From Oscillospiraceae bacterium (GTDB taxonomy: Bacteria > Bacillota > Clostridia > Oscillospirales > Ruminococcaceae): 9,569 bases of DNA. Numbering within the stretch: position 1 is the first letter of the stretch; every line of letters starts with the position of its first letter. The translations under genes were made by a program, and so were the position numbers. The stretch covers positions 1 through 9,569 of the forward strand of contig WRLS01000080.1 of NCBI GenBank assembly GCA_009776345.1. The letters run 5' to 3'. The notes beneath the pieces are model-generated. The model made no database searches. It worked only from the letters and a program-made list of their open reading frames with translations, and was not told the origin of the DNA. Shown here in pieces: positions 6,010 through 9,569 of the stretch.

Positions 6010-6792
6010 TTGTTCATCATCGCGCAGATGCTGGCGCTGTTTTTGTACAACAACAGGATCGTCGAAAACGAACAAAGGCTTGCAGGTGAATACGCCGCGC
6101 TGGAAAAGCAGAGCAAATGGAAAACAGAACTGCTGGGCAGCCTGTCCCACGAGCTTAAAACGCCGCTGACGGCAATATCAAATGTATCACAGCTTGCGCG
6201 GCTGCGCTCATCCGAGGAGTATGTAAGGGAGAAGCTGGACATTGCGGTTGCGGAGGTTGACCGCATGAAGCTGACCGTGGGGCAGATACTGGATCTGTCG
6301 AGGCTTGAAGGCGGCGGGGAACAGTTTGGCTTTGCGCCCGTTGACTTAAAAGGGCTGACAGAAGATACCGTGTCCCATTATTTTCGGGCGCTCAATGAGC
6401 ATAACAACGAGCTTACGATAAATCTCCCCGAATTTCTGCCCGAGGTCAAGGCCGATGCCGCGCAGCTTTCAAAGGTTTTGGTAAACCTAATCCATAACGC
6501 TATGAGGTTTACACACAATGGGCACATAACAGTAAGGGCGGGGCATAACCACGACGAGGGCGAAGTTACCGTAACGGTCGAGGATACAGGCAGCGGGATA
6601 GCACCGGAACACAAGGGGCGCATATTTGACCGCTTTTTCACCGGGGACCGGTCAACAGGCACCGGGCTGGGTTTGTATATCTGCAAGCAGATCATTGACG
6701 CCCACGGCGGGGAAATCAGCGCCGAAAGCGAACAGGGCAAAGGCACCGCGGTTAGCTTTACGTTGCCGGTATGGAAGGGGGATGAACGGTGA
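6010..6792 (+). CDS. Sensor histidine kinase, C-terminal part: end of TM7, HisKA and HATPase domains
   Basis: Transmitter half of the interrupted kinase. It autophosphorylates on His and passes the phosphate to the neighbouring regulator. The H-box SLSHELKTPL has its His at 6148-6150 (His445 if the gene is read through). The N-box NLIHNAMRFT has its Asn at 6496-6498. G1 is VEDTGSGIA with its Asp at 6583-6585, the F-box is FDRFF, and G2 is GTGLGLYICKQI. All catalytic motifs are intact. A linker helix (RIVENEQRLAGEYAALEKQ) follows the membrane segment as in dimerising kinases. The listed start is a TTG at 6010, with ATG 6028 as the alternative; neither has a ribosome site, so independent translation is doubtful. 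The 3' end overlaps the regulator gene by 4 nt (GTGA). The intact domain argues that decay is recent or that the stop is bypassed. Confidence 0.8.
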   Translation: MFIIAQMLALFLYNNRIVENEQRLAGEYAALEKQSKWKTELLGSLSHELKTPLTAISNVSQLARLRSSEEYVREKLDIAVAEVDRMKLTVGQILDLSRLEGGGEQFGFAPVDLKGLTEDTVSHYFRALNEHNNELTINLPEFLPEVKADAAQLSKVLVNLIHNAMRFTHNGHITVRAGHNHDEGEVTVTVEDTGSGIAPEHKGRIFDRFFTGDRSTGTGLGLYICKQIIDAHGGEISAESEQGKGTAVSFTLPVWKGDER

Positions 6793-7466
6793 ATTCAATA
6801 CTGCTGGTTGAGGACAACGCGATAATCATGGATTCAAACAGGGAGTATCTCCGCTTCCAGGGGTACGATGTATATACCGCGCCTAATATACGCGAGGCGC
6901 AGTCGATGATTGAAAGCAGGCAAATCGACCTGATTATACTGGACATCATGCTGCCTGACGGTTCGGGGATAGATTTTTGCGCGAAAATGCGCAAACAGCT
7001 CGATATCCCCGTGCTTTTCCTGACTTGCCTCGACGATGACGCGTCCTTGGTGGCGGGGCTTAAATCCGGCGGCGATGAATACATGACAAAGCCGTACAGC
7101 CTTGCGGCGCTTGCGGCGCGGGTACAGGCGCTGCTGCGCAGGGTAAGGATAGACAGGTCATCGGAGAAAAGCTTTGTGCTTGGCAATCTTCTGGTTGACT
7201 GCGGTAAACGCAGGGTGTATCTGGGCGACAGCGATGCCATGCTCACGCCCAAGGAATTTGAGGTATTGCTACTGTTGGCGCGGGACCCGGGGAGGGAGTT
7301 TACCGCCGAGGAAATTTACTCCCGCGTTTGGGGGGACGAGATTTTTGACAGCCGCACTGTCATCGTACATATTTCGTCCATCCGCAAAAAGCTAAGGATG
7401 GATGATGAAAGCCCGATTATCATCGCGACGGAGCGCCGCAAATACTACAGTTTGCGGATAGAATAA
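6789..7466 (+). CDS. Response regulator, OmpR/PhoB family
   Basis: DNA-binding partner of the preceding kinase, 225 aa. The receiver domain (about 1-118) has the acidic pair Glu8/Asp9, phospho-acceptor Asp52 (LIILDIMLPDG), Thr79, Tyr98 and Lys101 (KPY), so it is fully competent. The winged-helix domain (about 128-225) has LTPKEFEVLLLLA, GREFTAEEIYSRVW and recognition helix SRTVIVHISSIRKKLR, then a YYSL wing. The start is GTG 6789, set in the GTGA overlap with the kinase stop and 7 nt behind AAGGGGG, which implies translational coupling. The gene is followed by a strong hairpin. Targets could be the transporter/dgoD promoters or its own operon, but no matching direct repeats were recognised. 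A paralogue lies just downstream. Confidence 0.95.
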   Translation: MNSILLVEDNAIIMDSNREYLRFQGYDVYTAPNIREAQSMIESRQIDLIILDIMLPDGSGIDFCAKMRKQLDIPVLFLTCLDDDASLVAGLKSGGDEYMTKPYSLAALAARVQALLRRVRIDRSSEKSFVLGNLLVDCGKRRVYLGDSDAMLTPKEFEVLLLLARDPGREFTAEEIYSRVWGDEIFDSRTVIVHISSIRKKLRMDDESPIIIATERRKYYSLRIE

Positions 7467-7505
7467 CGCGCACAGTCAAATTTTGTTAACCCGAAGAAAA
7501 TCCGC

Positions 7506-7568
7506 CCCGATATGCTGTATCCTAATTCTAAAGCCTGCGCTTGGAATGGATACAGCGTATCGGGTTTT
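7506..7568 (+). terminator. Long hairpin with short U-run between the two regulator genes
   Basis: CCCGATATGCTGTATCC (7506-7522) pairs with GGATACAGCGTATCGGG (7548-7564): 17 bp with a single T-G wobble. The 25-nt loop can continue the stem with ATTC/GAAT and AAGC/GCTT around CTGC. TTTT (7565-7568) follows on the plus strand. It probably ends or attenuates the kinase-regulator transcript. The stem is longer than usual for a terminator and the U-run short, so a second role (RNA processing, or a palindromic DNA site) is possible. Confidence 0.65.
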
Positions 7569-7588
7569 GTCAGTTTTAACGGGGAGGG

Positions 7589-8272
7589 ATGGGTCTGAAC
7601 GTTATAATGCTTTTAGAAAGTGACCGCGCGTCTATGGAAGCCAACAAAGGGCATTTAAAGCGCGAGGGCTATGATGTGTATACCGCGGCTTCTTTAAAAG
7701 AGGGCGGCATGATCCTCGAAAATCGGCGCATAGACCTGATTGTTATGGGGCTTATCCTCCCTGATGGCCCGGGCATTAGGTTTTGTTCCGAAATACGCGC
7801 GCGCTATGATATCCCCGTACTGTTCTTGACGCATCTTGACGACGACACTGCGCTGATTGCCGGGCTGGAAGCAGGCGGCGATGAATATATGACAAAACCC
7901 TACAGCCATGCCGCGCTGTCGGCGCGGGTACGGGCGTTGCTGCGCAGGGTAAGGATGGAAAAATCCTCGATGACGGTTTTTGCCGCGGGGCCTTTGCAAA
8001 TTGACTGCTCCAAGCGCAAAGCATATGCGGGCGGCGGGGCTTTGCCCCTTGCGCCCCGGGAGTTTGATGTACTGCTCCTTTTGGCGCGTGAGCCGGGAAG
8101 GGAATTTACCGCGCAGGAAATATATTCCATGATTTGGGGTAGTGGGCAGTTCAATGGGCGCACAGTCATCGCGCATATTTCCTCCCTTAGGAAAAAACTG
8201 CGTAAAATCGGCGAAAACGCGCCCTTCATTGTAACCGGGCAGCGAAAATACTACAGCATGGTTATGCGTTAA
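7589..8272 (+). CDS. Atypical OmpR-family response regulator lacking the phospho-acceptor Asp; paralogue of the upstream regulator
   Basis: 227 aa with the same receiver plus winged-helix plan and roughly 60% identical by eye to the regulator ending at 7466, including a 19-nt exact DNA match (7132-7150 and 7938-7956). It is therefore a tandem duplicate. The key change is that the Asp of LDIMLPDG is Gly54 (VMGLILPDG, codon GGG); the Asp of the acidic pair is Ser11. Thr81, Tyr100 and Lys103 remain. Canonical phosphorylation is thus impossible. The recognition helix (GRTVIAHISSLRKKLR) is almost unchanged, so it should bind the same or similar sites, perhaps as a phosphorylation-independent activator or competitor. 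Start: ATG 7589 abuts GGGGAGGG with no spacing, while CTG 7595 lies 6 nt behind it and aligns with the GTG start of the paralogue, so the true start is uncertain. No dedicated kinase is adjacent. Confidence 0.92.
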   Translation: MGLNVIMLLESDRASMEANKGHLKREGYDVYTAASLKEGGMILENRRIDLIVMGLILPDGPGIRFCSEIRARYDIPVLFLTHLDDDTALIAGLEAGGDEYMTKPYSHAALSARVRALLRRVRMEKSSMTVFAAGPLQIDCSKRKAYAGGGALPLAPREFDVLLLLAREPGREFTAQEIYSMIWGSGQFNGRTVIAHISSLRKKLRKIGENAPFIVTGQRKYYSMVMR

Positions 8273-8305
8273 ATGCTCAGTCAAAGATTATTGACTGAGC
8301 AATTT
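8271..8305 (+). terminator. Hairpin after the second regulator gene, possible terminator
   Basis: GCTCAGTCAA (8275-8284), loop AGATTA, TTGACTGAGC (8291-8300): a perfect 10-bp stem starting 2 nt after the TAA. AAAT (8271-8274) can pair with ATTT (8302-8305) past one bulged A. Only three U residues follow in a row, so termination may be partial. A separate promoter for the next gene lies just beyond. Confidence 0.6.
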
Positions 8306-8322
8306 GCGGTGCCGATATGGCT

Positions 8323-8328
8323 TATAAT
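8323..8328 (+). promoter_or_regulatory. Likely -10 box for the STAS-VirD4-like operon
   Basis: A consensus TATAAT lies 45 bp before the STAS start codon, just downstream of the preceding hairpin. No convincing -35 box sits 16-18 bp upstream; TTGCGG at 8304 is too close. The promoter is therefore tentative and may need an activator or another sigma factor. Confidence 0.4.
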
Positions 8329-8372
8329 TAGACGAAAGGCAGATATTGCTTTTCAAAAAGGGGGCAAACGCG

Positions 8373-8672
8373 ATGACAATAAAAAAAGAAATCACGGGCG
8401 ATAAACTGACACTGACAATGGAAGGCAGGCTGGATACTGCCACTGCCCTGCAATTAGAGGGCGATTTGCTTCCCGCGCTGGGCAAATATCAAATTGTAGA
8501 GATGGATTTTGCCGAGGTGTCATATGTTTCATCGGCGGGGCTGCGGGTCCTGCTGATGGGCGAAAAAGCCGCAATAGCAAATAATACGCGGCAAACGCTC
8601 CGAAATGTTTCGCCGCAGATTATGGATGTGTTTGAAATCACAGGCTTTTCCGCGACCTTGAACATTGAATAA
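8373..8672 (+). CDS. STAS-domain protein, SpoIIAA/RsbV-like anti-anti-sigma factor
   Basis: 99 aa, one complete STAS domain, the standard size for stand-alone anti-anti-sigma factors. These bind an anti-sigma kinase when unphosphorylated and release the sigma factor. The conserved beta-strand and acceptor region reads IVEMDFAEVSYVSSAGLRVLL (residues 41-61); Ser54, before AGLR, aligns with the phosphorylated Ser of SpoIIAA and RsbV. ATG 8373 is chosen because AAGGGGG lies 8 nt upstream; an upstream TTG at 8346 would add nine residues across the ribosome site. No anti-sigma kinase (SpoIIAB/RsbW-like) or sigma factor is visible in the window. The next gene, a VirD4/TraG-like ATPase, follows after 30 bp without a terminator, suggesting cotranscription. 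Many gut Clostridia carry such orphan STAS proteins, so the partner may lie beyond the right edge or elsewhere. Confidence 0.9.
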   Translation: MTIKKEITGDKLTLTMEGRLDTATALQLEGDLLPALGKYQIVEMDFAEVSYVSSAGLRVLLMGEKAAIANNTRQTLRNVSPQIMDVFEITGFSATLNIE

Positions 8673-8702
8673 GTACAGTTAAAAAACCCGATCGGAGGAA
8701 TT

Positions 8703-9569
8703 ATGCAGATGCCGCCTGCCCGTAAAATTGCCCTTTGGGCAGTTCTTGCCGTTTTGTCCGCCGCGGTTTGCGGCTATATTGTGCAGTATCTCATCGGGCA
8801 CACTATTGCGGAAATTGCCGCCGGGGATATGTATGCGCTTTGGGACCCGCTTATTTTACTTGACGTCAATACATATCTTATCGGTGCCATTGCGCTAGTT
8901 TTTTGTATACTCCTATGGCTTATCTTCAGAAAGCCGCAGGTCAACACAAAAAAAATAATGGGCGCAAAAGGCAAGGCGCTGGAAGGTATCCTTGAAAACT
9001 CGCGGTTTATGACAGACGCCGAGCGGGACTATAATTTCACGCCCGGTGACTTTACAAAGCTCGGCGCCGTAAAACGCGACGGCGTACCCGTGCGCGCAGA
9101 GCTTAACAAAAGGAAAAGCGAGCTTAATGTAAACCTTGCCCCGCCCATGCACGGGCTAATTATCGGGGCCACGGGCAGCGGTAAGACAACTGCTTTTATA
9201 AGCCCCATGATACAGATCCTCGCGGCATCAGGCGCCGGTTCATCCATGATTTTGACAGACCCTAAGGGCGAGCTGTTCCAGATGCACTCAAAGCTGCTTG
9301 AAGACCGCGGCTATACGGTGGTTGTGCTTGACTTGCGCGACCCGTATTCGTCATTTCGCTGGAACCCGCTTAGCGATATTTACGACAGGTATCAGCAGTG
9401 CATCGCCGCGGGGGACGGTATATTTCAGCGCAAAGGCCCGCCGGAAAAATCGGGCCTGGAGCTAATCGCACAGCCGGAAGATTACGCGCAGGTCTGGTAC
9501 GAATACAAAGGTGAAGCATTCCCTACAAAGGATTCGCTGATCGAAACGATTACAATGGCAAAGCAGAAG
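8703..9569 (+). CDS. VirD4/TraG-type membrane ATPase (type IV coupling protein family), 3' end outside window
   Basis: 289 codons, open to the right edge; full members are usually about 500-800 aa. Two N-terminal membrane helices (about 8-34 and 57-75) flank a short extracytoplasmic loop, as in coupling proteins. The ATPase domain has Walker A GATGSGKT (155-162) and the family-typical ILTDPKGEL (183-191), followed by VVVLDLRDPYSSFRWNPLS, which fits TraG/VirD4 (DP-x-x-S...NP). Walker B and the C-terminal half are outside. ATG 8703 has GGAGG 4 nt upstream; ATG 8709 (spacing 10) is an equal alternative. In conjugation these hexamers deliver relaxase-DNA complexes to a type IV secretion channel. 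No relaxase, VirB4 or integrase is visible, so it may mark the edge of an integrative conjugative element or be a solitary ATPase with another role. Confidence 0.88.
   Translation, partial: MQMPPARKIALWAVLAVLSAAVCGYIVQYLIGHTIAEIAAGDMYALWDPLILLDVNTYLIGAIALVFCILLWLIFRKPQVNTKKIMGAKGKALEGILENSRFMTDAERDYNFTPGDFTKLGAVKRDGVPVRAELNKRKSELNVNLAPPMHGLIIGATGSGKTTAFISPMIQILAASGAGSSMILTDPKGELFQMHSKLLEDRGYTVVVLDLRDPYSSFRWNPLSDIYDRYQQCIAAGDGIFQRKGPPEKSGLELIAQPEDYAQVWYEYKGEAFPTKDSLIETITMAKQK

Noticed and set aside
5629..6266. Two minus-strand frames (5629-6150, 5643-6266) spanning the kinase stop codon
   Set aside because: Both are antisense to conserved membrane and H-box coding sequence and resemble no protein; they do not offer a better explanation for the UGA.
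4510..6792. Genome-wide reassignment of UGA (for example to Trp or Gly)
   Set aside because: UGA ends the SDR at 4773-4775 and the kinase at 6790-6792 at the expected lengths, and UGG encodes Trp throughout.
7694..8284. 196-codon minus-strand frame opposite the second regulator
   Set aside because: Shadow frame of a clear OmpR-family gene; no ribosome site.
1..9569. CRISPR array, tRNA, rRNA, transposase or riboswitch
   Set aside because: No regularly spaced repeats, no cloverleaf or rRNA signature and no DDE-type gene were seen. The 124-nt transporter leader has only short stems and matches no riboswitch I recognise.

Overview
The window looks like chromosomal DNA of an uncultured or gut-type Clostridia (Firmicutes) bacterium. 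The grounds are strong Gram-positive Shine-Dalgarno sites (AAGGGGG, AGGAGG), near-consensus sigma-A promoters, a CUT1-type sugar ABC transporter with a lipoprotein receptor, a 7TM sensor kinase with an OmpR-type regulator, and a SpoIIAA-like STAS protein. Base composition is intermediate with many GCG/CGC codons, so this is not a low-GC Clostridium sensu stricto. The species cannot be named from sequence alone.

Layout. (1) 1-2585, minus strand: a sugar uptake operon, with a solute-binding lipoprotein first, then a MalF/UgpA-type permease running off the left edge. Between them are a 12-bp hairpin and a 164-bp repeat with terminal inverted repeats and internal hairpins. The lipoprotein gene carries a run of 17 G residues directly after its lipobox. 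(2) 2586-2840: a divergent control region with back-to-back promoters and a perfect inverted repeat at the transport start site. (3) 2841-4775, plus strand: a D-galactonate dehydratase (dgoD-like) and a short-chain dehydrogenase/reductase. With the transporter this makes a sugar-acid or sugar catabolism locus. (4) 4816-7466: a 7TM sensor histidine kinase interrupted by one in-frame UGA in its last membrane helix, overlapping by 4 nt an OmpR/PhoB-type response regulator. (5) 7589-8272: a second, paralogous OmpR-type regulator whose phospho-acceptor aspartate is glycine; a long hairpin separates it from the first. (6) 8373-9569: a small STAS (anti-anti-sigma-like) protein followed 30 bp later by a membrane-anchored VirD4/TraG-type ATPase cut by the right edge.

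How it may work together. Imported sugar or aldonate would be dehydrated by the DgoD-like enzyme, with the SDR doing a redox step. No aldolase or kinase is visible to complete a DeLey-Doudoroff-type route. The two-component module may be undergoing remodelling: the kinase has a nonsense codon, and the duplicated regulator has lost its phosphorylation site but kept a near-identical DNA-recognition helix. No tRNA, rRNA, CRISPR array, insertion-sequence transposase or complete mobile element is visible, and no stretch longer than 300 bases lacks a gene.
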